The notes beneath the pieces are model-generated. The model saw only the letters and a list, made by a program, of their open reading frames with translations, had not been told where the DNA came from and ran no database searches. Shown in pieces: positions 1 through 5,509 of a DNA stretch of 15,122 nucleotides. Source of the DNA: Lentisphaeraceae bacterium. Lineage in GTDB: Bacteria; Verrucomicrobiota; Kiritimatiellia; RFP12; UBA1067. The DNA lies in assembly GCA_004551905.1 (NCBI GenBank), contig SFPL01000046.1, positions 1 through 15,122 on the forward strand, in the 5' to 3' direction. A program made the translations under genes and the position numbers. Numbering within the stretch: the stretch's first letter is position 1; the number at the start of each line of letters is the position of its first letter.

Positions 1-40
1 CAGCCAGCGACCAGCGGCCAATCCGAATGGTCGTGGCGCG
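1..40 (+). repeat. Left arm of an imperfect 40-bp inverted repeat
   Basis: Bases 1-40 align with the reverse complement of 516-555 at about 33 of 40 positions; the outer 24 bases match at 22 of 24. The core shared string is CAGCCAGCG-CCAGC-GCCAATCC. The arm is cut by the window edge, so its true outer boundary is unknown. The two arms enclose the broken four-helix-bundle gene, which suggests a mobile or duplicated unit, but no transposase is visible. Confidence 0.6.
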
Positions 41-101
41 TTTTGATGCGTTCGAGTCGCGATTCAAGGACATTCCATCGGCCGCGCCCGTTCTTCCTTT
101 C

Positions 102-124
102 GGCGTAGGCATCGAGCCTACGCC
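102..124. repeat. Perfect 9-bp hairpin over the pseudogene stop codon
   Basis: GGCGTAGGC (102-110) pairs perfectly with GCCTACGCC (116-124) around a 5-nt loop that reads ATCGA on the plus strand and TCGAT on the minus strand. It overlaps the TAG stop (118-120) of the minus-strand pseudogene. No T-run follows on either strand, so it does not look like an intrinsic terminator. It has the same stem length and loop as the hairpin at 431-453, in opposite orientation. Confidence 0.7.
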
Positions 125-518
125 CCGATGGTATTGTCTTTGGTGCGCGCCAACGCGGTGTTGATGCTCTTGCCGATCATCAACAGAAGCTCTCGCGACT
201 CGGACCGCAGGCTTTCAACCACTTCGCCAGGCGAGAGACGCGAAGTGAACAGAAGCCAGACTCGAGACTCCTTAAGTTCCTTCTGCGCAAGCTTCAGCTT
301 GTGGACGATGTCCGCAGGGCTCTCCTTCCGCTGCTGAACGGGATCCCCAGCCACGACACGTTCAGACGCATCCTCGGCAAGGCGGGCGGCGTAGTACCAA
401 GTCGCGAACACAAGGCGCAACCATCGAACCCGCGCGGGCTCGATGCCCGCGCGTTTACAAAAGAGTCGGGCGCGCTCGATTTCAGCGCCTGAAACAGCTC
501 ATAAAAGTCAAGTTTCGC
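118..518 (-). pseudogene. Frameshifted four-helix-bundle family protein
   Basis: Two minus-strand frames together make one helical protein of about 135 residues. The upstream frame (518 down to about 462) reads AKLDFYELFQALKSSAPDSF. The downstream frame (about 462 down to 118) continues CKRAGIEPARVRW and runs to NTIGA and a TAG stop. Joining them needs a one-base correction in the T-run of CTCTTTTGT near 460-464. The C-terminal part, with KLKLAQKELKESRVWLL and a final ELLLMIGKSINTA helix, resembles the four-helix-bundle (23S rRNA intervening-sequence) family, in which a similar ExxxWL segment precedes the last helix. No ATG is seen upstream of AKLDF, so the start is also degraded or lies at a non-standard codon. 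A shorter product from the TTG at 420 is possible but would lack the first helix. The family call comes from remembered family features and is moderate; the broken frame is directly visible. Confidence 0.55.
431..453. repeat. Perfect 9-bp hairpin with TCGAT loop
   Basis: CGCGCGGGC (431-439) pairs with GCCCGCGCG (445-453) across the loop TCGAT (440-444). It lies inside the four-helix-bundle pseudogene, where it encodes the RAGIEPAR segment. The loop and stem length match the hairpin at 102-124 although the outer stem bases differ, which points to compensating changes or to two members of one palindrome family. Confidence 0.65.
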
Positions 519-555
519 GCCTCGCCCGCCCGGATTGGCTGCTGGACGCTGGCTG
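516..555 (-). repeat. Right arm of the imperfect 40-bp inverted repeat
   Basis: The reverse complement of this stretch matches bases 1-40. On the plus strand it runs into a GCTGCTGG/CGCTGGCTG low-complexity stretch that continues to about 564. The arm begins exactly where the recognisable N-terminus of the four-helix-bundle pseudogene ends (residues AKLDF), so a normal start and ribosome-binding region may have been replaced by the repeat. Confidence 0.6.
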
Positions 556-574
556 CTGGCTGCTGAAACACTTC

Positions 575-635
575 CGACGCGTCAAAATTTCGTTCTCATC
601 CGCGTCAGCGGGGAGAAGGAAATTTTGATGCGTCG
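575..635. repeat. 16-bp inverted repeat with 29-nt spacer
   Basis: CGACGCGTCAAAATTT (575-590) pairs with AAATTTTGATGCGTCG (620-635) at 15 of 16 positions. The shorter string TTTTGATGCG also occurs at 41-50, next to the left arm of the large inverted repeat. There is no open frame of interest across it. It may be a dispersed palindromic element. Confidence 0.6.
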
Positions 636-648
636 GCCGTATATCCCA

Positions 649-693
649 CCACGGATTACAAACGCCCCCGGGCGGGGCATTTGTAATCCGTGG
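649..693. repeat. Long near-perfect palindrome upstream of the tRNA promoter
   Basis: CCACGGATTACAAA (649-662) pairs perfectly with TTTGTAATCCGTGG (680-693). After one C-A mismatch the stem continues with GCCCC (664-668) and GGGGC (674-678) around a 5-nt loop. It ends 10 bp before the -35 box at 704. No T-run follows on either strand, so an intrinsic terminator is not supported. A dispersed palindromic repeat or a boundary or protein-binding element is more likely. Confidence 0.7.
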
Positions 694-703
694 ACAGGGG
701 GGG

Positions 704-733
704 TTGACTTCGCAGGGCAGTTTTTGGTAATAT
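704..733 (+). promoter_or_regulatory. Sigma-70-type promoter of the tRNA-Ser/tRNA-Gly unit
   Basis: TTGACT (704-709) and TAATAT (728-733) are separated by 18 bp, and a TG at 725-726 makes an extended -10. The predicted start near 740 lies a few bases before the first tRNA base at 746. The same transcript could run on into recN. Confidence 0.7.
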
Positions 734-745
734 ACACACCTGTTT

Positions 746-837
746 GGAGAGATGGCAGAGCCTGGTTGAATGCACATGACTCGAAATCATGCATACCCGC
801 AAGGGTATCGGGGGTTCGAATCCCTCTCTCTCCGCCA
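746..837 (+). tRNA. tRNA-Ser, anticodon CGA
   Basis: The acceptor stem pairs GGAGAGA (746-752) with TCTCTCC (827-833), followed by discriminator G and an encoded CCA (835-837). The anticodon loop centres on CGA at 782-784, which reads UCG. A long variable arm with the stem ATACCC/GGGTAT marks a class II tRNA, as expected for serine. GGTTCGAATCC forms the T loop. The gene lies 18 bp upstream of tRNA-Gly and shares its promoter. Confidence 0.96.
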
Positions 838-855
838 AGCAAGGGCTTTGCTTAT

Positions 856-929
856 GCGGGCGTAATTCAATGGCAGAATAGGAGCTTCCCAAGCTTCTTA
901 CGTGGGTTCGATTCCCATCGCCCGCTCCA
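856..929 (+). tRNA. tRNA-Gly, anticodon CCC
   Basis: The acceptor stem pairs GCGGGCG (856-862) with CGCCCGC, followed by discriminator T and an encoded CCA ending at 929. The anticodon stem GGAGC/GCTTC closes the loop TTCCCAA, putting the anticodon CCC at 888-890 (reads GGG). The T arm is GTGGGTTCGATTCCCAT. The recN ATG lies only 9 bp after the CCA. Confidence 0.95.
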
Positions 930-938
930 ACTTTTGCG

Positions 939-2552
939 ATGCTGGAGAAACTTACAGTCAGGAACCTCGCCGTTGTTGAGGCGGCAGAGATTGCGTTTGG
1001 ACCCGGTCTCAACGTAATCACCGGTGAAACCGGCGCCGGCAAGAGCGTGCTCATGGGTGCGCTCGACCTTGCGCTGGGCGCGCGCGCTGGCGCCGACGTC
1101 GTGCGCGATGGCGCCAAGGAGGCTGAGGTCGAGGCCGTGCTCGGCGGTCACGTCGTACGGCGCACGGTGACGCGCGAAGGGCGCTCCCGCGCGTGGATCG
1201 ACGAAGAGTCGGTGTCGGTCGCAGAGCTGAGGGAGTTCGGCGCCGGGCTCGTGGATGTGAACGGTCCCCGCGCGAGCCAGGACCTGCTCGGCGAGGGCTT
1301 TCAGCGGGCTGCGATCGACGAGTGGGGCGGTGTCGACCTTGTCCCCTATCGCCGCGAATACGACCGGCTCGTCGCGCTGCGCGCGCGCCGCGAAGAGCTG
1401 GCGGCCGACGGCGGCGAGGATGAGCTGGACATGCTGCGCTTTCAAGTGGACGAGCTCGCCGCCGCCGACGTGACGGCCGACGACGATGACATCGCCGCGC
1501 GTCACGCCGCCGCCGCGCACGCCGGCGAGATCGTCGAGAACGCCAACGCCGTCATGGAGACGCTCGGCGGCGACAACTCGGCGGCCGACTTGCTCGCCTC
1601 CACCCGCCCGGCGCTCGCGGCCATCGCCCGCCACCTGCCCGCCGCGGCGGAGTGGTCCGCCGCAGTCGACGAAATCTCCGCCAGGGTCGAGGACCTCTCG
1701 CGCTCGATCGCTGACGCGGTGTCCGGCCTCGACCTGCCCGACGAGAGCCTCCAGACCCTCGACGACCGGCTCACGCTCCTCAACCGTCTCGAGCGCAAGT
1801 ACCTCCGCGGCGGCGCGGAGGGCGGCGGCACGCTTTCAGAACGTCTCCTCACCGCGCTTGCGCGCCGGCGCGAGCGGCTCGACGCGCTCGAGAACCGCGA
1901 CGCGGCCCTGGCCGCGCTTGACCGCGACATCGCGGACGCCGAGGCCGCGGCGCGGAAGAATGGCGCGGCGGTCACGGCGGCGAGGACCGCCGCGGGGCGC
2001 CGCTTCGCGAAGGCGGTGGCGAAGGAATTGAGGGACCTCGGCTTCCTGAAGGCCGAGTTCTCGGTGGCGGTCGACGGGGGGGAGATGTCCGAGCACGGGC
2101 TCGACCGCGTCGTCTACATGTTCGGGCCCAACCCCGGCGAGCCGATCCGTCCGCTCGCCGCCATCGCCAGCTCCGGCGAGATCGCCCGGGCGATGCTTGC
2201 CGTCAAGGCGGTGATGTCGTCCCGTCCCGGCGCCTCCGCCCGGCCTACGCTCGTCTTCGACGAGATCGACGCCAACATCGGCGGCGAGACCGGCAGGGCC
2301 GTCGGCGAGAAGCTCCGTCGCGCCGCGGAGCGCGGGCAGGTGATCGCCATCACCCACCTGCCGCAGAGTGCGGCGTACGGTGATCGTCATTTCGTGGTTG
2401 CCAAGAAAGTGTCGGCGGGACGTACCCGCACGGAAATCAAGGAAGTGAAAGGAGAGGCGCGTGTTGCCGAACTCGCCAGGATGATGGGCGGGGAAGGTCC
2501 GACGGACGCCGTAAGAAGACATGCGCAGGAACTTGCTGGGATATCGGGCTGA
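939..2552 (+). CDS. recN: DNA repair ATPase RecN
   Basis: RecN is an SMC-like ATPase that acts at DNA double-strand breaks in recombinational repair. The 537 residues are close to the usual length of about 550. The N-terminus MLEKLTVRNLAVVE is followed by Walker A GETGAGKS (29-36). The segment DELDMLRFQVDELAAAD (161-177) opens the coiled-coil arm, which runs to about 365. The C-terminal head has the ABC signature SSGEIARAML (411-420), Walker B TLVFDEID (437-444) and ITHLPQSAAYGDRHF (471-485). Two motifs are unusual: the near-universal GQHEHQ segment is NGPRASQ (109-115), and the signature has SSGE instead of SGGE. The ATG at 939 is the only plausible start, but it lies 9 bp after a tRNA and has no Shine-Dalgarno. 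It is probably co-transcribed with the tRNAs and the two genes downstream. Confidence 0.95.
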   Translation: MLEKLTVRNLAVVEAAEIAFGPGLNVITGETGAGKSVLMGALDLALGARAGADVVRDGAKEAEVEAVLGGHVVRRTVTREGRSRAWIDEESVSVAELREFGAGLVDVNGPRASQDLLGEGFQRAAIDEWGGVDLVPYRREYDRLVALRARREELAADGGEDELDMLRFQVDELAAADVTADDDDIAARHAAAAHAGEIVENANAVMETLGGDNSAADLLASTRPALAAIARHLPAAAEWSAAVDEISARVEDLSRSIADAVSGLDLPDESLQTLDDRLTLLNRLERKYLRGGAEGGGTLSERLLTALARRRERLDALENRDAALAALDRDIADAEAAARKNGAAVTAARTAAGRRFAKAVAKELRDLGFLKAEFSVAVDGGEMSEHGLDRVVYMFGPNPGEPIRPLAAIASSGEIARAMLAVKAVMSSRPGASARPTLVFDEIDANIGGETGRAVGEKLRRAAERGQVIAITHLPQSAAYGDRHFVVAKKVSAGRTRTEIKEVKGEARVAELARMMGGEGPTDAVRRHAQELAGISG

Positions 2553-3531
2553 AGTGGTCGAAGACATGTTCGGCGCCTCGGACGCGCTCGCGGAGGTGCT
2601 CTCGGACACGCTGGGCGACGGCGGCAGGGTGCTGCTCGTCGCGGACTCCAACGTGGTCTCGCACACCTCGTGGCTTGGGCAGAAGATCGGGCGCTACTTC
2701 ACCGATAAAGGCATCAGGCTCACAGGCAGGGCGGTCATCGTGCCTGGCGGCGAGAAGGCCAAGCATGAGGACCTCTCGGGCGCGTTCGCGATCGTCGACG
2801 CGGCGGCCAAGACGCGCGTCGGCGGGGGCGACTGCATCCTCGCGCTCGGCGGCGGCACCGCCTTCGACCTCGCTGGCTGGGCGGCGGCGCAGTTCGGCGG
2901 CATCCCGGTGGTGCGCCTGCCGACCACTCCGGCGGCGATGACCGGCGCGGCGTTCGCCGAGAACGCGGCGATCGACCGGTGCGGACGCAAGGACGTGGTG
3001 CGGTTCGAGTCGAAACCGGCGGCGGTGCTGGTGGATGTGGCGTTCCTCGGCACCGTGATGGACGGCGTCTGGCGCGCCGGCGCGGGCGAGATCGCCTGCC
3101 TCGCGGCCGCCGACGACAAGCTCCGCCGCGAGTTCGTGGAGTTCGCGCCGCGCTACGCCAACCGCGACTACGCCGCGTTCGCCGAGATGGCCGCGCGCGT
3201 GATCGAGGTGCGCATGAAGCGCCGCGACGAGCGCATTGCCGAGCCAATCGCGGCCCGGCTCGAGGAGATGAGCGGCTTCCGGCTGCCGCACGGCTACGCG
3301 ATCCCGCTTGCGCTGCTCATCGAGATGGGCGCGCGGACGGTCTTGGGCGTCATGTCCGCAGAGGCGGCGCAGGAGATCCGCGCGGCGCTGGAGACCTGCG
3401 GTTCGCTAGAGGGGCTTTACCACTCGCGCCACCTGCTGCTACGCAGCGACGACCTCTTCGCCGCGGATATGAAGGACCGCGAAGCATACGTCGCCGCGGT
3501 CGACGCGCTGCTCGGCGCAAATCGAGACTGA
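2521..3531 (+). CDS. Divergent 3-dehydroquinate synthase-fold protein, probably altered activity
   Basis: The 336 residues keep the nucleotide-binding half of the AroB/sugar-phosphate cyclase fold: VPGGEKAK (74-81), the LALGGGTAFDLAGW loop (108-120) and RLPTTP (132-137). The active site is eroded. The region of AroB VDSSVGGKTxxN is replaced by GAAFAENAAID (142-152), which loses the lysine. AEVIKYG is GEIACLA (189-195), keeping the metal-ligand Glu but losing Lys. No GHTFGHA is present, while the later His ligand survives in LPHGYAI (255-261). At least one of three metal ligands and two lysines therefore appear missing. The gene overlaps recN by 32 bp in another frame, and the start at 2521 fits the fold's first strand. 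A later ATG at 2566 is a weaker alternative. True shikimate-pathway activity is doubtful; a different cyclase or a non-catalytic role is possible. Confidence 0.75.
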   Translation: MRRNLLGYRAEVVEDMFGASDALAEVLSDTLGDGGRVLLVADSNVVSHTSWLGQKIGRYFTDKGIRLTGRAVIVPGGEKAKHEDLSGAFAIVDAAAKTRVGGGDCILALGGGTAFDLAGWAAAQFGGIPVVRLPTTPAAMTGAAFAENAAIDRCGRKDVVRFESKPAAVLVDVAFLGTVMDGVWRAGAGEIACLAAADDKLRREFVEFAPRYANRDYAAFAEMAARVIEVRMKRRDERIAEPIAARLEEMSGFRLPHGYAIPLALLIEMGARTVLGVMSAEAAQEIRAALETCGSLEGLYHSRHLLLRSDDLFAADMKDREAYVAAVDALLGANRD

Positions 3532-3565
3532 AGTTCACAGGGAAAAACAACAAGGAGGCAATGAA

Positions 3566-3895
3566 ATGAAAGGCAGTTGCACGATGCCGAGCGCCAATGG
3601 CAAGGGTGCGGTTTACATCGAGAAGATCCTCGACGAGGAGCTGGGCGACAAGTGCTCCCTCTACGCCAAGGTGACGATTCCCGCCGGCTCGGTGCTCGGC
3701 TACCACGAACACCACGGCAACGGCGAGAACTACTTCATCCTCTCCGGCTCGGCGGTCTACGACGACAACGGCTCCAAGCGCCGAATCGGCCCCGGCGACA
3801 GCACCTGGACTCCGGACGGCTCCGGCCACGGCGTCGACAACTCCGATGGCACCGAAGACCTCGTCTTCATCGCGCTCATCGTCAACAATGACTGA
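3566..3895 (+). CDS. Small single-domain cupin
   Basis: This 109-residue protein is one conserved-barrel cupin. Motif 1 is GYHEHHGNGENYFILSG (45-61), with His47, His49 and Glu54 as likely metal ligands. Motif 2 is GDSTWTPDGSGHGVDN (77-92), which fits G(x5)PxG(x2)H(x3)N with His88 as the fourth ligand. All four ligands are present, so a metal-bound enzyme or ligand-sensing role is plausible, but the substrate cannot be read from sequence. A strong Shine-Dalgarno AAGGAGG (3552-3558) stands 7 bp before the ATG at 3566; the ATG at 3561 stops after two codons and is not used. The gene begins 34 bp after the synthase-like gene, so the two are likely co-transcribed and may act on one pathway. No convincing terminator separates it from the convergent gene that ends at 3921. 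Confidence 0.88.
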   Translation: MKGSCTMPSANGKGAVYIEKILDEELGDKCSLYAKVTIPAGSVLGYHEHHGNGENYFILSGSAVYDDNGSKRRIGPGDSTWTPDGSGHGVDNSDGTEDLVFIALIVNND

Positions 3896-3920
3896 TAGGC
3901 GTCGATAAAAGGCCTAATTC

Positions 3921-5501
3921 CTACTGTAGCTTCAGCCTGGACTTGATGTAGCCCTGGTCGGCCTCGGAGAACTTGTGCAGGACCGCCCGGATGCGGCGTC
4001 CTTTCTCCGTCTCCAGCGTGATCGACTTGCCGTCCTTCGCGGTGTCTATCCACTTCGCCTTGATGACGCCGCCCTTGTGGTCGTGCCAGAGGCGGTATTC
4101 GTGGTTCGCCTGCCCGCCGGAGCCTTGGCGGAGGGGGGTGGTTCTTGATTCGTGGTTAGTGGATGGAAGATCGTGGTTCGTGGAAGGTGGCTCGGGAGCT
4201 TTGACAGGATTGACAGGATTAACAGCATTGGGAGGGGGAAGCGTTTGATTGACTGCCTCTGCGGGAGAGGCATTAGTTGCCGCGGCAACAGGTGCTGCGT
4301 TGGTGGCGGGAGTCGGCAGCGGCATAGGCAAGTCCGTCTTGCCGAACGTTGCCAGTTTTGAGAGGACGCGCATGCAGGATGCGCTGAGGCATCCTTGAGG
4401 CAGATATTTGTTGGCGAAGGCAACTGTGAGCGCGAGCAGCAGCGCGAGCAGGAAGACGCGGCGGACGACTGGACGGTTGCGCCGCCTGGCTTTCCGCCGC
4501 CTGCCGCCAGACGACTTCTTCGCGCGGCGCTTTTTCGCCTCCGCTTCGTGGCGGGCGAGGGCTGCCTCCAGCGCTCCGATGTCGCGCGAGCGGTCGTCGC
4601 CGGTGATGGCAGTGGCGTGGACGACGGCGGCGAGCTGGCGGGAGAATTTGCGCACCCGCGACGAGTAGGCGCTGTCGCCGGGAATGGGGGCATGGACGGC
4701 TTCGCGTCCGTCGGCGTAGGCGTCGAGGTCCTCGCGGAGCGCGGACAGTTCGGCCAGCAGCCGCTTCGGGTCGCCGCAGGTCTGGCGCGCGAATTCGCGC
4801 ATAGCCGGCAGGATGCCGTCGGTCCTGAAGCCTTCGGCTGGGCGTCCGTCCGCGTCGGTGGCGCTGACGGACGCAATCTCCACTACCGGGAAGTCGGGGG
4901 CGACGGCGCGGATGCGCGGCCAGCGCGCGGCGAAAACGGCCGCCGGTCCGCCGCCTGCGGCGAGCGTGTCGCGGTAGCGGTCGGCCTGGGTGAGGCCTAT
5001 GACGACGCCGGCTCCGGGCAGGCGCTCGCGGATGAATTCGATGAGCCCGCGCGTGACCCAGAGCGCCTCGGTGCTGCGCTCGAACTCGGCGTCGGCCACG
5101 GCCACGTCGTCGCGCAGCAACTCCTTGAGGCTGACGAGGATGATCACGAAGTCCGCAGCGGAGAGGTAGTCCATCAGCTCCTTCACTGCGGCCTGGCGGC
5201 GGGACGAGCCCTCGTCCTCGCGGAAGGCGGCGCGGAAAGTCTCGCCGCCGAACTCGAGCATGGAGATGTTGGCCAGGGTCTCGCCCTTGGAATCGCGCAG
5301 GGACCACTCCAGCGCGATGGTGCGGCCGGGGTTGGTCGCCGGCGGCCACTGGCGGAGCGTGCGCAGCTGGCGGTGCGCGAAGGCCGCAAAGCGGTTGGAG
5401 GCGGAGTTCTCGGGGACGAGATTGTGGTAGAAGTCGGTCAAGGCGGACATGAAGACCGTCTTGCCGCTGGCTTCGCAGCCGACTATCGCGATTCGCGCCA
5501 T
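3921..5501 (-). CDS. Membrane-anchored TRAFAC-type GTPase with C-terminal SLA1-homology-like domain
   Basis: The 526 residues divide into four parts. An N-terminal P-loop GTPase domain carries Walker A GCEASGKT (8-15), a G3-like EFGGE (83-87), a G4-like TQAD (171-174) and a G5-like SAT (213-215). The WPPAT segment (52-56) and the GGE in G3 recall the DO-GTPase2 group. A helical region is followed by a very basic stretch (323-348) and one membrane helix (about 349-365). A Pro/Ala/Asn-rich linker (390-466) leads to a small beta-rich domain (467-523: YRLWHD...GYIKSRL) like the SLA1 homology domain 1 repeats common in planctomycete and verrucomicrobial proteins. By the positive-inside rule the GTPase is cytoplasmic and the C-terminus periplasmic. 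It lies 8 bp downstream of a small unassigned gene and has no clear Shine-Dalgarno, so translational coupling is likely. The enzymatic role is unknown. Confidence 0.75.
   Translation of the reverse strand: MARIAIVGCEASGKTVFMSALTDFYHNLVPENSASNRFAAFAHRQLRTLRQWPPATNPGRTIALEWSLRDSKGETLANISMLEFGGETFRAAFREDEGSSRRQAAVKELMDYLSAADFVIILVSLKELLRDDVAVADAEFERSTEALWVTRGLIEFIRERLPGAGVVIGLTQADRYRDTLAAGGGPAAVFAARWPRIRAVAPDFPVVEIASVSATDADGRPAEGFRTDGILPAMREFARQTCGDPKRLLAELSALREDLDAYADGREAVHAPIPGDSAYSSRVRKFSRQLAAVVHATAITGDDRSRDIGALEAALARHEAEAKKRRAKKSSGGRRRKARRRNRPVVRRVFLLALLLALTVAFANKYLPQGCLSASCMRVLSKLATFGKTDLPMPLPTPATNAAPVAAATNASPAEAVNQTLPPPNAVNPVNPVKAPEPPSTNHDLPSTNHESRTTPLRQGSGGQANHEYRLWHDHKGGVIKAKWIDTAKDGKSITLETEKGRRIRAVLHKFSEADQGYIKSRLKLQ
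4098..4133. repeat. Repeat pieces inside the GTPase linker: ATTCGTGGTT unit and CCGCC/GGCGG palindrome
   Basis: A TTCGTGGTT unit (about 4099-4107) is followed by the palindrome CCGCC-GGAGCCTT-GGCGG (4114-4131). Read on the coding strand the palindrome gives the linker peptide LRQGSGGQA. Palindromes of this GCCAAGGCTCCGGCGG type are, from memory, frequent intergenic repeats in uncultured PVC-type genomes; that link is not tested here. Confidence 0.5.
4148..4187. repeat. Two CGTGGTT-type direct repeats inside the GTPase linker
   Basis: ATTCGTGGTTAGTGG (4148-4162) and GATCGTGGTTCGTGG (4169-4183) are close direct repeats spaced 21 bp apart and related to the unit near 4099. They encode the twin STNHD/STNHE stretches of the linker (residues 440-451). 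The period is a multiple of three, so the reading frame is kept. Confidence 0.55.
4201..4229. repeat. TTGACAGGAT tandem repeat inside the GTPase linker
   Basis: Three copies of a 9-bp unit (TTGACAGGA, TTGACAGGA, TTAACAGCA) encode VNP-VNP-type tripeptides (residues 425-433, NAVNPVNPV). The unit resembles CCTGTCAAT tandem stretches found between genes in some environmental bacteria. The 9-bp period keeps the frame open, which would let copy number vary without breaking the protein. Confidence 0.6.
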
Positions 5502-5509
5502 GGTGGTTT

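Noticed and set aside
456..464. Programmed -1 frameshift in the four-helix-bundle gene
   Set aside because: The site TCTTTTGTA is not a canonical slippery heptamer, no stimulatory element is placed for it, and the start codon is missing too, so decay is simpler.
582..842. Minus-strand open frame of 86 codons beginning MLGGERGIRTPD
   Set aside because: This is the reverse complement of tRNA-Ser. GERGIRTPD-type peptides are a known annotation artefact of tRNA genes.
918..945. tRNA-Gly 3' end as an integration site
   Set aside because: Housekeeping recN follows after 9 bp, with no integrase and no repeated tRNA fragment in the window.
656..1117. Minus-strand frame of 153 codons with GDGNRTHVRS
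   Set aside because: It reads antisense through both tRNAs into recN and has no independent coding signal.
867..1634. Minus-strand frame of 255 codons
   Set aside because: It is antisense to tRNA-Gly and recN. The GC-rich codon bias of recN creates long open antisense frames.
3896..3916. Possible bidirectional terminator between the convergent cupin and GTPase genes
   Set aside because: Only a 5-bp TAGGC/GCCTA stem with an 11-nt loop and no T-run is present, too weak to call.
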